The notes under the pieces are model-generated. The model did not search any database and was not told where the DNA came from. It saw only the letters and a program-made list of their open reading frames with translations. From Caldilineaceae bacterium (GTDB lineage Bacteria > Chloroflexota > Anaerolineae > Caldilineales > Caldilineaceae): a DNA stretch of 64,000 nucleotides. The position numbers and the translations under genes are program-made. How positions within the stretch are numbered: the stretch's first letter is position 1; each line of letters starts with the position of its first letter. The stretch lies in NCBI GenBank assembly GCA_958295845.1, contig OY282376.1, positions 1,563,022-1,627,021 of the forward strand, given 5' to 3'. Shown here piece by piece: positions 16,220 to 24,871 of the stretch.

Positions 16220-17917
16220 CTACTCTTTAACGTACGCGCTATCCAGGAGCATCATGTTGTAGACGCCTAGTGTGCCGTCGTCAGTGAGGGTCAGCCCTGA
16301 TACGTAGTCCTTGTACAGGACAGCCTGCACCGGGTTCATTACGAAAACGCCGATCGCATCACGCGCCAGAATCTTGAGGGCGTCGTGGTAGAGGTCGCAG
16401 CGTTCGGTCGACATCGCCATCGGACGGGCCGTGTCGATCAGGTTGCGGTACTCTTCGTCGGTCCAGCCGGTGAAGTAGGAGGCAGCCGGATCGTCCCACC
16501 AGTCCACGAAGTTGCTCGGATCGATGAAGTCCGCGCCCCAGCGATTGAGCGCGACTTTCAGCTCGCCGTTGCGCATCTGGTCGACATAGAAGGCGCGCTC
16601 GACGTTTTGCGGCGTGAGCGAAACCCCCAGGTTGTCGGCCAACATACGCTGGATCGCCTCGGCCTCGCGGATGAACTCACCCTCCTTGGTATAGATCGTC
16701 AGCTCGGGGAAGCCCTCGCCGCCGGGGTAGCCGGCCTGCGCCATCAGATCCGCAGCCAGTTCGGGATCGTAGTTCTGGAACGCGATCAACTCGGGGTCGT
16801 CATTCCGCTCGCACGGGAAGTCCTTGGGCAGGAAGCCGTGCGCGGGAATGCAGGTGCCCCGCATAACGCTGTCGCACAGGGATGTGCGGTCTACTGCGTG
16901 CGCGAACGCCTGGCGCACCAGGATGTTGTCAAAGGGCGGCGTGCGCTGGTTCATGTAGATGTAGACGCCGCGGTTCATCACGCTGATGTAGGCCTCTTGG
17001 CTCAGCTGCGGATCCGCAAGGACCTGTACAAGGTCGTCGCCGGTCACGCCGACCCCGCCATCGATATCGCCGGCCTGATACATCTGCAGCAGCGGCGCGC
17101 CGACCTCTGGGATGATCACCTGAACTCGCTGTTCAAATGTCGCCGGATAGGGTCCCGTGTAGTGCGGATTGGGCGTGAAGATCACGTTTTTGCCCCGGTT
17201 CCATTCGGCGATTCGGTAGGGGCCGTTGCTAGGCGCAGTCGCTGGATCATTGGCCCAATCGTCACCGTGCTCCTCCACCATGTGGCGGGGAACCGGCGCC
17301 GCGTGCCAGTTGATCTTGAACATATAGTAGGGAATAGGCACCTTGGTGGTGAGCGAGAAGGTGTAGTCGTCGATCTTCTTCACACCCAACTCTTCGACCT
17401 CCACTTCGCCCTTGTTGTACGCTTCACCGTTTTCAAGGTCGAAAAGGAACCAGGCGTAGACGTTGGCCATCTCAGGGTTCAGGTAGCGCCGGAAGCTGTA
17501 GACCCAGTCATCTGCTGTGACCGGCACGCCGTCGCTCCACTTGGCGTCCTGGCGCAGGTGGAATGTCCACGTACGGCCATCATCGGAGAGCTCCCAGCTG
17601 TCGGCCGCGGCCGGATGCCAATCGCCTTCCGGACCCATCTTGGCCAGCTGCTCGATCGTCGCCTCATAGGCGAAGCCCTCGTACTCATTGCGCATCGTGT
17701 CAAAATGCTTGCCTTCAATACCGGCAGAGCGGAACACCTGCTGGTCAAGAGGCGCAGCGTCATCGGGCAGGGTAACGCCGCCTGTGCTGACAACCTCCAT
17801 CATCTCCTCTTCGGCCATCTCTGACGCCGGCGCCGCGGGCGCCACGCAGCCGGCCGCAGTCAACATGACTAGGACTGCAAACAGCGCAAATAACGGAGCG
17901 AATCTTTTCATCGTCAA
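16220..17917 (-). CDS. Family-5 ABC transporter solute-binding lipoprotein
   Basis: 565-residue oligopeptide-type binding protein, closer to OppA/MppA than the pair at 1-3374. The signal peptide ends at AAGC (Cys 24) and the linker is APAAPASEMAEEEMME. Family blocks include WTFHLRQDAKWSDGVPVTADDW, NGPYRIAEW and VRQAFAHAVDR. The ATG at 17917 has AAGGAG ten bases upstream and a strong promoter 74 bases further up. It is the first gene of the operon, followed by the two permeases. The operon has no ATPases, so it may borrow those encoded at 24872-26932 or elsewhere. The ligand is unknown. Confidence 0.93.
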   Translation of the reverse strand: MTMKRFAPLFALFAVLVMLTAAGCVAPAAPASEMAEEEMMEVVSTGGVTLPDDAAPLDQQVFRSAGIEGKHFDTMRNEYEGFAYEATIEQLAKMGPEGDWHPAAADSWELSDDGRTWTFHLRQDAKWSDGVPVTADDWVYSFRRYLNPEMANVYAWFLFDLENGEAYNKGEVEVEELGVKKIDDYTFSLTTKVPIPYYMFKINWHAAPVPRHMVEEHGDDWANDPATAPSNGPYRIAEWNRGKNVIFTPNPHYTGPYPATFEQRVQVIIPEVGAPLLQMYQAGDIDGGVGVTGDDLVQVLADPQLSQEAYISVMNRGVYIYMNQRTPPFDNILVRQAFAHAVDRTSLCDSVMRGTCIPAHGFLPKDFPCERNDDPELIAFQNYDPELAADLMAQAGYPGGEGFPELTIYTKEGEFIREAEAIQRMLADNLGVSLTPQNVERAFYVDQMRNGELKVALNRWGADFIDPSNFVDWWDDPAASYFTGWTDEEYRNLIDTARPMAMSTERCDLYHDALKILARDAIGVFVMNPVQAVLYKDYVSGLTLTDDGTLGVYNMMLLDSAYVKE

Positions 17918-17990
17918 AGGTCTCCTTGTTGGGGTGAGGGAATGCTGATATTCGCTTGTTGCTTCTGGGGTGGAATGGAATTCCGGCGCA

Positions 17991-18020
17991 AGTATACCGT
18001 CAGACTCGCAAAAAAGTCAA
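17991..18020 (-). promoter_or_regulatory. Strong sigma70-like promoter of the 14173-17917 importer operon
   Basis: Minus-strand TTGACT (18015-18020), 18-base spacer with a T-run, TATACT (17991-17996). Each box matches 5 of 6 consensus bases. The -10 ends 73 bases before the ATG at 17917, giving a leader of about 65 bases. Confidence 0.65.
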
Positions 18021-18239
18021 TAATTGTACAGCTTGGTTGCGCAATCTGCGGTCAGTGTGCAGCCTCCGCACTAGCGGGAGATCGATACACTCGGTCGCAG
18101 CCAAGCAAAAATAGCAAATCAAAAAATACACAGCCGCATCCGAATCGCAACCCTGAACGAGCCGAGCAAGAGGATTTCTTCTCTCCTCATGGGTGTATTT
18201 TGGGCGTTCGGGCCTTCGGCCCTCCCTTGTGCAGGGGCT

Positions 18240-18459
18240 GCGCCCCCGCAACGCCCCGCCCTTGCTAGCCACCGTGTGTGTTCTTCCCCAGCATTGCGTC
18301 TAGTCGACAGTGTCTTCCACCCCAAGTGCTAACTCAGGCCCCTGACCCCTGGCCCCTAGCCCCTGCAGTTCCGCGCCCCCGCAACGCCCCGCCCTGTCTC
18401 GCCACCGTGTTCATTCTTCCCCAGCAAAATGTCTAGCCAACAGTGTCTCCTCCCCCCCC
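18240..18459. repeat. Two-copy imperfect direct repeat of about 85 bases
   Basis: Copy 1 is 18240-18323 and copy 2 is 18373-18459. Both start GCGCCCCCGCAACGCCCCGCCC and continue through GCCACCGTGT, TTCTTCCCCAGCA, GTCTAG and CAGTGTCT with substitutions and small indels. The copies lie 133 bases apart, separated by a degenerate CCCCT-rich spacer. This looks like an old local duplication of non-coding DNA. Confidence 0.65.
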
Positions 18460-18694
18460 TTGTTGTCTCAAGCCACTGACCACCGACCACCGACCCCAGA
18501 CTACTGCCGCTTGCAATTCACTGAAAACTAGAAACTGACTACTAAGAACTGCAGTTCCGCGCCCCATCCAACCTGGCGGCTGCCGACTGAATACGCCATC
18601 AGGAAGCCTGACCGGCGGCGAAGACGACGAGTCGGCCAAGACAGACACTGTATGCGGCCGGGTAGTTACGAAAACCTCATACCAAATTGTCGGG

Positions 18695-19843
18695 TCACGG
18701 CATTCCCCTCACGCCTGCCACCAGCCGCTCCAGGTCATCCCCATTGTTAAAGACATGGGTAGACACGCGAATCATGGTGCCGTCCAACTCCAGCGGAGCG
18801 ACCAGTACCTTATTCTCTTTCAAGTGCTCCTGTATCTCGGCCGATGTGTACCCCTTGAGACTGAAGGTAACGATGCCTGAAGACTTCTCGTAGTGTAGGG
18901 GCGTATGCACCTTCAACCCCGGCACGTCCAAAAGGGCCGCCTTGAGGCGGTCCGTGTAATCGGCAATATGGGAAAACACGTTCTCCCAACCGATCTCCTC
19001 CCAGAAGTCGAGCGCCTTGCCAAATCCAATCTGGTCGGCCAGATTACGCGTCCCGAACTCGAAGCGTTTGGCCTCATCCAGCAGAGTGAGCCCTCCCACC
19101 AAATCGAAGTCTTTCTGCGAATGGGAGCCGATCCAGCTTGGCTGGATCCAGGGAATCCGGTCGCGCCGCACGTAGAAACCGCCGGTTCCCTGCGGCGCCA
19201 TGATGTACTTGTGCCCGCTGAATGCATAAAAGTCGCAGTCCAGCTCGCGCATATCGACCGGAACCGCGCCATAGGCCTGCGCCCCATCCAGCAGGACTTG
19301 CACGCCGCGATCATGCGCAATGTCAACCAGCGCCCGCGCCGGCAGCCGCTGACCGGTACGCCGGCAAACATGGCTGATCGAAACCACCCGTGTGCGTTCA
19401 TCGAGTAGCCGCTCAAACTGCGCCAGCATCTGCTCCTCGTCGTGCACGACCTCCAGAAAGCGCAGCTCGATGCCGTAGCGCTGCACATGGCTATACCATG
19501 TGATCCGGTTGCCCGGATGCTCCTTGTCGCTCAGGATGACGTTGTCCCCCGCCTGCCAGTTGATCCCGTTTGCAACAATATTGATACCGATGGTCGTGTT
19601 CTCGCCCAGCACGATCTCGTCACTGTCGGCGTTCATCGACTGCGCGACCTTGTCACGAGTCGCCTCGAACCCCTCCAGCATCTTTTCATTGATCCCAGGC
19701 GCGGCCCCGCCTGCATTATGAAACTGCGCCCAGCGGTACGTCTCCTCGATCACCGGCTCCATCTTCGGCGAGAACCCGCTACTCTGGAAGTAGGCGTACT
19801 CCTGCGTAATCGGAGTGAGGCGGCGGATGTCGGAGAGTTGCAT
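18695..19843 (-). CDS. Class V aminotransferase-fold PLP enzyme, copy 2
   Basis: 382-residue PLP enzyme of the same group as 12846-14087. GENTTIGINIVA is the cofactor phosphate region, LLDGAQAYGAVPVDM carries the PLP-ring Asp, and SGHKYIMAPQG carries the Schiff-base Lys (about residue 215). I chose the ATG at 19843 because GAAGGA lies seven bases upstream. The frame also opens at a GTG five codons earlier that overlaps this ribosome site. It ends a run of importer, sialidase-like, LLM, ThDP and aldolase genes. Its product could be a keto acid, but racemase or lyase chemistry cannot be excluded. Confidence 0.92.
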   Translation of the reverse strand: MQLSDIRRLTPITQEYAYFQSSGFSPKMEPVIEETYRWAQFHNAGGAAPGINEKMLEGFEATRDKVAQSMNADSDEIVLGENTTIGINIVANGINWQAGDNVILSDKEHPGNRITWYSHVQRYGIELRFLEVVHDEEQMLAQFERLLDERTRVVSISHVCRRTGQRLPARALVDIAHDRGVQVLLDGAQAYGAVPVDMRELDCDFYAFSGHKYIMAPQGTGGFYVRRDRIPWIQPSWIGSHSQKDFDLVGGLTLLDEAKRFEFGTRNLADQIGFGKALDFWEEIGWENVFSHIADYTDRLKAALLDVPGLKVHTPLHYEKSSGIVTFSLKGYTSAEIQEHLKENKVLVAPLELDGTMIRVSTHVFNNGDDLERLVAGVRGMP

Positions 19844-19976
19844 ACTTAGATCCTTCACAGTTGTCTTTGAGAGCCCACGGTCCTATTCGGTCTGACCAAA
19901 TTACAGCCAGGTCAATGTGGGTTAGAGGCCAGATGGCTGTTGCGTGGAAAGGAGCCGTTCATCTTGGTCAAGTGGA

Positions 19977-20726
19977 TCACATCCCCGGCGCCACCTGCAA
20001 CACCGTCACCCCCATCTCTAGGTACTTATCCCGCTCCGCCTCGCTGGCAGCCCCTAAACTCACCTGCGCCGTACTATCCTTCAACTGCTCCAGCACATGC
20101 CGAATACACTCGTCCACCGTCTTGAACGGACTATGCGGCAAACTCTCCATGCTGAAGCGTAAGTCGTTAGGCCCAAACGCCAACAGGTCAACACCCGGCT
20201 TGGCCAGCTTGCCCGCGTTGATGACAGCCTCCACCGACTCCAGCTGAATCGTGAGGAACCCGTTGCTGTTCCACCAGTCGGCATAGGCCAGCCGGTCAAT
20301 CGATGCCGGGTTGGCAGGCTCGCCAAATGCGGCCAGGTTGCGCCTCGCCACGCCACCCGAGCTTCGCCGCCCTACCTGTGGATAATAGAAATACCTGATC
20401 GCCTCATCCACCTCGGCCATGCTTTCAACTTCCGGCACCATTATCCCTGTCGGTCCCAGGTCGAGGAAGCGTCCGACCAGATAGGTGTGGCGTGTGTGCT
20501 GGATGCGAAACTGCACCGGAATCCCCAACGCTTCAGCGTGACCGCAGAAATTCTCCAGGTCAATTTCGCAGAATGCCGTGTGCTGACTGTCCACATAGAC
20601 GAAACTGTAGTCGCCTTTGGCCATCAGGTCTTCCAGCTGAGTACGGTTGAAGTAGACCGGTGCGCCAACGCCGAAGATCACTTCGCCGCTGTGTATTCGC
20701 TCTTTCAAATTGGAAACGTCTGCCAT
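19977..20726 (-). CDS. HpcH/HpaI-family aldolase, copy 1
   Basis: 249-residue class II pyruvate-aldolase-like TIM barrel that would cleave or form a 4-hydroxy-2-oxo acid with a divalent metal. VDSQHTA carries the catalytic His, with Gln where most members have Glu. GIMVPEVES and LLAFGPNDLRFS carry the predicted metal Glu/Asp. The start at 20726 is set by GGGAGG seven bases upstream. A longer frame back to 20777 would overlap the ThDP gene ending at 20740. The 13-base gap to that gene suggests translational coupling, so the two enzymes may act in sequence on keto acids. Confidence 0.9.
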   Translation of the reverse strand: MADVSNLKERIHSGEVIFGVGAPVYFNRTQLEDLMAKGDYSFVYVDSQHTAFCEIDLENFCGHAEALGIPVQFRIQHTRHTYLVGRFLDLGPTGIMVPEVESMAEVDEAIRYFYYPQVGRRSSGGVARRNLAAFGEPANPASIDRLAYADWWNSNGFLTIQLESVEAVINAGKLAKPGVDLLAFGPNDLRFSMESLPHSPFKTVDECIRHVLEQLKDSTAQVSLGAASEAERDKYLEMGVTVLQVAPGM

Positions 20727-20739
20727 TTCTGGTCCTCCC

Positions 20740-22332
20740 TCAAAACTCTCTATCCAACATCCCCACCGGAACTTCAATTAGCGTCGGTTTGCCGTTCTGC
20801 CCTCCTACCGCTTCCTTCAGTGCACTCTGCAACGCGTTCCCGTCCTCCGCGCGAACCCCGTGCGCGCCAAAACTCTGCGCCAGCGCCACGAAATCGGGGT
20901 TGTGCAACTGGGTCCCGAGCACATGACCGTCAAACTCCTCCATCTGGGCCCGCAGTACATTCCCGTACGCGTTGTCGTTGAATACAACAGCCACGGCATT
21001 GATCCCGTACTGCACTGCCGTAGAAAGTTCCTGCACGTTGTACAGAAAACCGCCGTCTCCGGAAATCGACACGACGACCCGGTCCGGGCAGCCGACCTTC
21101 GCCCCCAACGCGATCGGGTAGGCGCAGCCCAGCGTTCCGTGCGAAGAGCTGGTCAGATAGCTGTGCGGTCCTTTGGCCCTGAAATAGTTGCGGCTGTAGT
21201 ACCCCATCTGGTTCATGCCCTGGATCACGATCGCATCATCCGGCAGCGCCGCGTGGATCGCTTCCATGAATCCCCATTGCGGCTGCAACTGCCTCGACGG
21301 CTCAAAGCGCGCCCCGTTTATGGCCGCAACCTCAGCCTGCACCGCCTCGGCCTTGTCGCCGCGTGCCGGCCCGGCTGCCGCGACAGCCTGGTTGAGCGCC
21401 AACATCACGGGATAGGCATCCCCGCGGATCGCCAGCAAATCGCCGCCTTCCCCGAATTCGTCCTCGTCGACATCAATCCGGATGACCTGCTGACCCTCTC
21501 CGCTCGAGAAGTGGCTTGTACCCACTGCCAGGATCAGGTCCCGCGTCGAAAGCCAGCTACGCAGTGGCTGAAACCGCATCTCGGCCATGCCTAAAGAAAG
21601 AGGATGCAGTTCCGAGATACACCCCTTTCCCTGTCTCGTCGTCACGACCGGTATCTGCAGGTAGTCGGCCAGTTCGGCCACCAGCGTGGCGGCCCGGGCG
21701 CGCATCACGCCGCCCCCCGCCCATATGACCGGCCGCCTTGCCGACGCCAGCAACTCCGCCGCCCTACGGATCGCATCAGCGTCGCCACTGGCGGGCACGT
21801 GCGTTTCGGCCGCGGGCAGCGCCGGGCTGACCTCTTCCGTCGCCGCGAACACGGCCGGCGGAATCTCAATCCCCACCGGCCGCGGCCGCCCGGATCGTAG
21901 CTGCTGGAACGCCTCCTGGACCAAGTTGGGAATCTCACTTGGACTCTGTGCCCTGCCCACCCACTTCGTCAGCGGTCCCAGCCACGCTGACTCGTCAAGT
22001 TCCAGTCCCTTTTTGCGGTGGTGATGATCTCCGCTCACCACCAAAATCGGTGAGGAAGTAGCAAAGGCTGTTGCCACGCCCGACAAGGCGTTGAACAAAC
22101 CCGGCCCTTCCACCACCAGCGCGGCGGCAACTTCGCCGCTGGCGCGCGCATACCCGTCCGCCATGTAGCTGGCAGCCTGCTCGTGCCGCACCGCGATATA
22201 GCGAATGCTCGGCGTCGAATACAGCGCGTCAATCGCCTCGTACTGCCCCGCGCCGGGCACGCCAAATACCGCCCGCAACCCCTCCGCGGCCAGCGACCGC
22301 ACCAACGCCTCCCCTCCATTCATTCTCGGCAT
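20740..22332 (-). CDS. Thiamine-diphosphate enzyme, acetolactate-synthase-like
   Basis: 530-residue ThDP enzyme with the usual three domains. The N-terminal part has the cofactor-activating Glu in RHEQAASYMADGYARASG (about residue 50). The middle is an FAD/nucleotide-binding-like domain. The C-terminal ThDP motif is GDGGFLYNVQELSTA with VFNDNAYGN. Family members decarboxylate or ligate 2-keto acids (acetolactate synthase, sulfoacetaldehyde acetyltransferase, benzoylformate decarboxylase). There is no small regulatory subunit gene nearby, which argues against housekeeping branched-chain synthesis. The ATG at 22332 is used, and another ATG is three codons in. It is coupled to the aldolase downstream. 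Confidence 0.92.
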   Translation of the reverse strand: MPRMNGGEALVRSLAAEGLRAVFGVPGAGQYEAIDALYSTPSIRYIAVRHEQAASYMADGYARASGEVAAALVVEGPGLFNALSGVATAFATSSPILVVSGDHHHRKKGLELDESAWLGPLTKWVGRAQSPSEIPNLVQEAFQQLRSGRPRPVGIEIPPAVFAATEEVSPALPAAETHVPASGDADAIRRAAELLASARRPVIWAGGGVMRARAATLVAELADYLQIPVVTTRQGKGCISELHPLSLGMAEMRFQPLRSWLSTRDLILAVGTSHFSSGEGQQVIRIDVDEDEFGEGGDLLAIRGDAYPVMLALNQAVAAAGPARGDKAEAVQAEVAAINGARFEPSRQLQPQWGFMEAIHAALPDDAIVIQGMNQMGYYSRNYFRAKGPHSYLTSSSHGTLGCAYPIALGAKVGCPDRVVVSISGDGGFLYNVQELSTAVQYGINAVAVVFNDNAYGNVLRAQMEEFDGHVLGTQLHNPDFVALAQSFGAHGVRAEDGNALQSALKEAVGGQNGKPTLIEVPVGMLDREF

Positions 22333-22426
22333 AAATCAGATTCCCTGACTGTACTGTTGCGTAAGCTCAGCGTCTGCTTCACTATCCGTTCAATGTCTCA
22401 ATCTGTCATTAACATGAGTCTGCCGC

Positions 22427-23497
22427 TCAAGGTAACGCCGGCACTATCTCGTTGGCCAGCGTCTCCATGCAGGCCAGCCATCTCTCCTTGTCGTCCCAGT
22501 CGTGCGCGATCATGAGCAGCGTGCCAAAGCCGCCCGTCTCCTCCCACAGCTCGTGCAGCCGCCGCAGGCACTCCTCCTTGTCGCCTATGATGCACAGATT
22601 CTTCAGCATGTACTCCACCGTCACCTCTTCGTCGGGCATCTCCGGGTCGCCCTTCAAAACGCTGAGCATGTTGGCTGAATTGATCAGCCAACGCAAGTAG
22701 GCCATCGAACCTGCCAGCGCGCCGTTGCTCGCCCGTTCCCAGGCAGCTTCGGTCGTCTCGTCAATGAAGATGCTGCGTGACACGCGCCAGATTTCCCGGT
22801 CCGGTTCAGGCTGCCCGGCACTGGCCGCGCCGTTGCAGTAAGTCTCCCAGTGTTCGGCAAGCGTGGACCCGGACACTACATTCGTGCTGATCGGAATGTA
22901 GCCCCGTTCCCCAGCCATGTTGGCCGCCCGCGATTGGCCGCGGATGATGCTCATCCCGACTGGCGGGTGCGGCTTCTGGTAGGGCTGCAGCAGTTCGCCG
23001 ATTCCAAGCTCGGGGTTCCCCCCTTCAAGCTTGATATTGTAGAAGTCCCCTTTGAATTCGAAGGGCGGATCGGTCTGCCACAGTTTCAGTATCATGTCGA
23101 TGCTCTCGACCGTCATCAGCCCCTGCGTCCCCGGATCAGGCAAGTCGAAAAGCCCCCAATCGGTCGGCACGCCCCCCTGGCCGAAACCACAGTTGATGCG
23201 TCCCCGCGACAGATGGTCCAGATACGCCAGCCGCACCGCCACATTGACGGGATGATGCTGCGGCAAAATCGAAACACCGCTGCCGAGCCGGATGTTTTTC
23301 GTGCGCGGCAGTACGTTGGCAATAAACACATCGTTGGACGGGATCGGTTCCCACGCCAGCGTATGATGCTGGCCGATCCAGGCCTCTGTAAATCCCAACT
23401 CATCTGCTCGTACGATGAACTCGATATCCTCTTCGAATCCGAGCGTTCGGTCCTTCTCCGGCGGATGAAGCGGCATCATAAATGTGCCCAGTTTCAT
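22427..23497 (-). CDS. LLM-class flavin-dependent oxidoreductase
   Basis: 356-residue luciferase-like monooxygenase of the larger FMN-dependent type (alkanal/alkanesulfonate monooxygenase-like). The N-terminal MKLGTFMMPLHPPEKDR, AWIGQHHTLAWEPIPSND and GRINCGFGQGGVPTDW (about residue 105) fit the family. The start is firm: AAGGGGG four to eight bases before the ATG. It needs an FMN reductase partner, which is not encoded here. Located between a sialidase-like and a ThDP gene, it likely oxidises a metabolite from the importer at 24872-30978. Only distantly related to the LLM enzyme at 6953. Confidence 0.92.
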   Translation of the reverse strand: MKLGTFMMPLHPPEKDRTLGFEEDIEFIVRADELGFTEAWIGQHHTLAWEPIPSNDVFIANVLPRTKNIRLGSGVSILPQHHPVNVAVRLAYLDHLSRGRINCGFGQGGVPTDWGLFDLPDPGTQGLMTVESIDMILKLWQTDPPFEFKGDFYNIKLEGGNPELGIGELLQPYQKPHPPVGMSIIRGQSRAANMAGERGYIPISTNVVSGSTLAEHWETYCNGAASAGQPEPDREIWRVSRSIFIDETTEAAWERASNGALAGSMAYLRWLINSANMLSVLKGDPEMPDEEVTVEYMLKNLCIIGDKEECLRRLHELWEETGGFGTLLMIAHDWDDKERWLACMETLANEIVPALP

Positions 23498-23528
23498 TTT
23501 TCTGCCCCCTTTTTCCCTCTAATATCTC

Positions 23529-24713
23529 TCAACTCTTGGGCGAACCCCTGCTGTAGGACGGCTTCAGATCGAGAGCCAGCTCCCTGAACTTCTTGATGCG
23601 GTGCAAAGTGACAAGATTGGTGTCATGCTGGTTGTACCCTCCCTGCGACGTGCGCGAAATAACCAGCAGGTCCTCGCCTCGGATCAACTGTGAGGCATAG
23701 CTGAAGGCCTCGAAAATGCTGCGGCTCATCGCCACGCAGCCCGCCTGGAACCAGTTCAAGGCGTCCAGGCTGTACATCAACATCAGGATGCGCCGCTCGT
23801 TGCCAGGCGGGCTGGCAAACCCCACCTTGCGCAACGGCTCCCGATCCTGCCACGTATCCGTCGGCAGACATACCGTCGTCCAGAAGAGGTCGCTCTCCTC
23901 GTCGTGGACAATGTGGAACTTGCACTGCCCGCCCGGCATCGGATAAAACTGGACAAAGCGGTAATCGAGCCTTTCGCCGTCGTCCTCCAAACTACACACC
24001 GCGGCCATGCCTCCCGTCGTATGCCCGTCGATAATCGTGCGCAGCACCACCCGCACCTCTCCCCGCACGTCAATAACATTTCCCTCTATGAAGCAGTCCT
24101 CCACCACCTTGTCCGCCGCGCTCGCCTGGTAACGCCGCTGACTGAGCACTTCCGGCACGCCGGGAAAAGGGACAGGGTTGGACATCCGCCACGCCGCTGG
24201 GTCGAGCAGATCGCGCGCCAAGTCTCCCGCTATCACAAGCGATTCCCACTGGCTCCTGCCGACCGCGTCATCGCCGACAGGGCAGGTCTCAAACGCGCGG
24301 TACACCTGCCCGTTGCGAAAGAGTATGCTGGTGGGGGCATTGTGATGACGGCCCCCGAACAGCTGCGATGGTGGTGTCCAGCTCTCCCCGCCGTCCTCTG
24401 AACGCGCGATGATGATTTCCCGGCTCAGACGGTGGTTGCCGATGCAGTAGAGTGTCTCTTCCACAGCAAACAGCGACGGCCAGATGATGTCCAGCACCGC
24501 GGCCTTACGCCAGCTCGCGCCATCGTCGTCACTTACCAGGACTTCAAGCTGGTCAGGGATCCTCTCAACCAGCGGCTGCGAGCGGAACCACTCATAGCTG
24601 GCGATCAGACGGCCTGACGGCAACGCCGCCAAGCATGGCGAGCCGGTATACACGCTCTCCGGATCGGGCGACTCCGCCAGAATCAAGAAGTCGTCGGCAA
24701 GAAACGCATTCAT
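23529..24713 (-). CDS. BNR/Asp-box (sialidase-like) beta-propeller protein, copy 1
   Basis: 394-residue predicted six-bladed propeller. Asp-box repeats are visible as SDDDGASW (about residue 65) and SEDGGESW (about residue 108), followed by less regular copies. An Arg-rich active-site pattern of true sialidases is not obvious. Many such proteins are uncharacterised or act on other glycosides. There is no signal peptide, so it would act inside the cell on an imported substrate. It follows the ATPase genes of the importer and precedes the LLM gene by 31 bases. A second protein of this fold starts at 32762. Confidence 0.88.
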   Translation of the reverse strand: MNAFLADDFLILAESPDPESVYTGSPCLAALPSGRLIASYEWFRSQPLVERIPDQLEVLVSDDDGASWRKAAVLDIIWPSLFAVEETLYCIGNHRLSREIIIARSEDGGESWTPPSQLFGGRHHNAPTSILFRNGQVYRAFETCPVGDDAVGRSQWESLVIAGDLARDLLDPAAWRMSNPVPFPGVPEVLSQRRYQASAADKVVEDCFIEGNVIDVRGEVRVVLRTIIDGHTTGGMAAVCSLEDDGERLDYRFVQFYPMPGGQCKFHIVHDEESDLFWTTVCLPTDTWQDREPLRKVGFASPPGNERRILMLMYSLDALNWFQAGCVAMSRSIFEAFSYASQLIRGEDLLVISRTSQGGYNQHDTNLVTLHRIKKFRELALDLKPSYSRGSPKS

Positions 24714-24829
24714 CTGCCTGTACGCTTTCTATTGTAGAGGAAAGGAGGAAAGAGAATTTCGTAGTCTTCCGGTGGGCTGCCTGTTGGCGCCATCAGCTTG
24801 CACTAGGAGGTCTGGTTGCTGTCCGCCTG

Positions 24830-24863
24830 CCGTTGGCCGCCAACTGCCGCTGGCCGTCAACTG
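24830..24863. repeat. Two 17-base direct repeats with nested dyads after the OppF-like gene
   Basis: CCGTTGGCCGCCAACTG (24830-24846) and CCGCTGGCCGTCAACTG (24847-24863) are adjacent and differ at two positions. Each can fold on itself (GTTGG-CCG-CCAAC in the first). They sit directly after the stop of the 24872-25864 gene and could slow 3' exonucleases. No U-tract follows. Confidence 0.4.
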
Positions 24864-24871
24864 CTGCTGTC

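Larger units (their letters stand above)
17918..18694. other. 777-base intergenic region with promoter and imperfect repeats
   Basis: No convincing gene. It holds the promoter at 17991-18020, then a C-rich block with small hairpins (GGGCC-TTC-GGCCC near 18215 and GGGGC-TGC-GCCCC near 18236). A direct repeat of about 85 bases is present as two copies (18240-18323 and 18373-18459). The 17-base word starting CTGCAGTTCCGC occurs at 18363 and 18549. The region lacks the codon structure of its neighbours. Confidence 0.7.

Noticed and set aside
16385..17824. 479-codon plus-strand frame opposite the 16220-17917 gene
   Set aside because: It lies fully antisense to a conserved lipoprotein gene, and its length reflects GC-rich codon bias.
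18181..18260. Rho-independent terminator from the short GC hairpins
   Set aside because: The stems are only five to six pairs and no U-tract follows on either strand.
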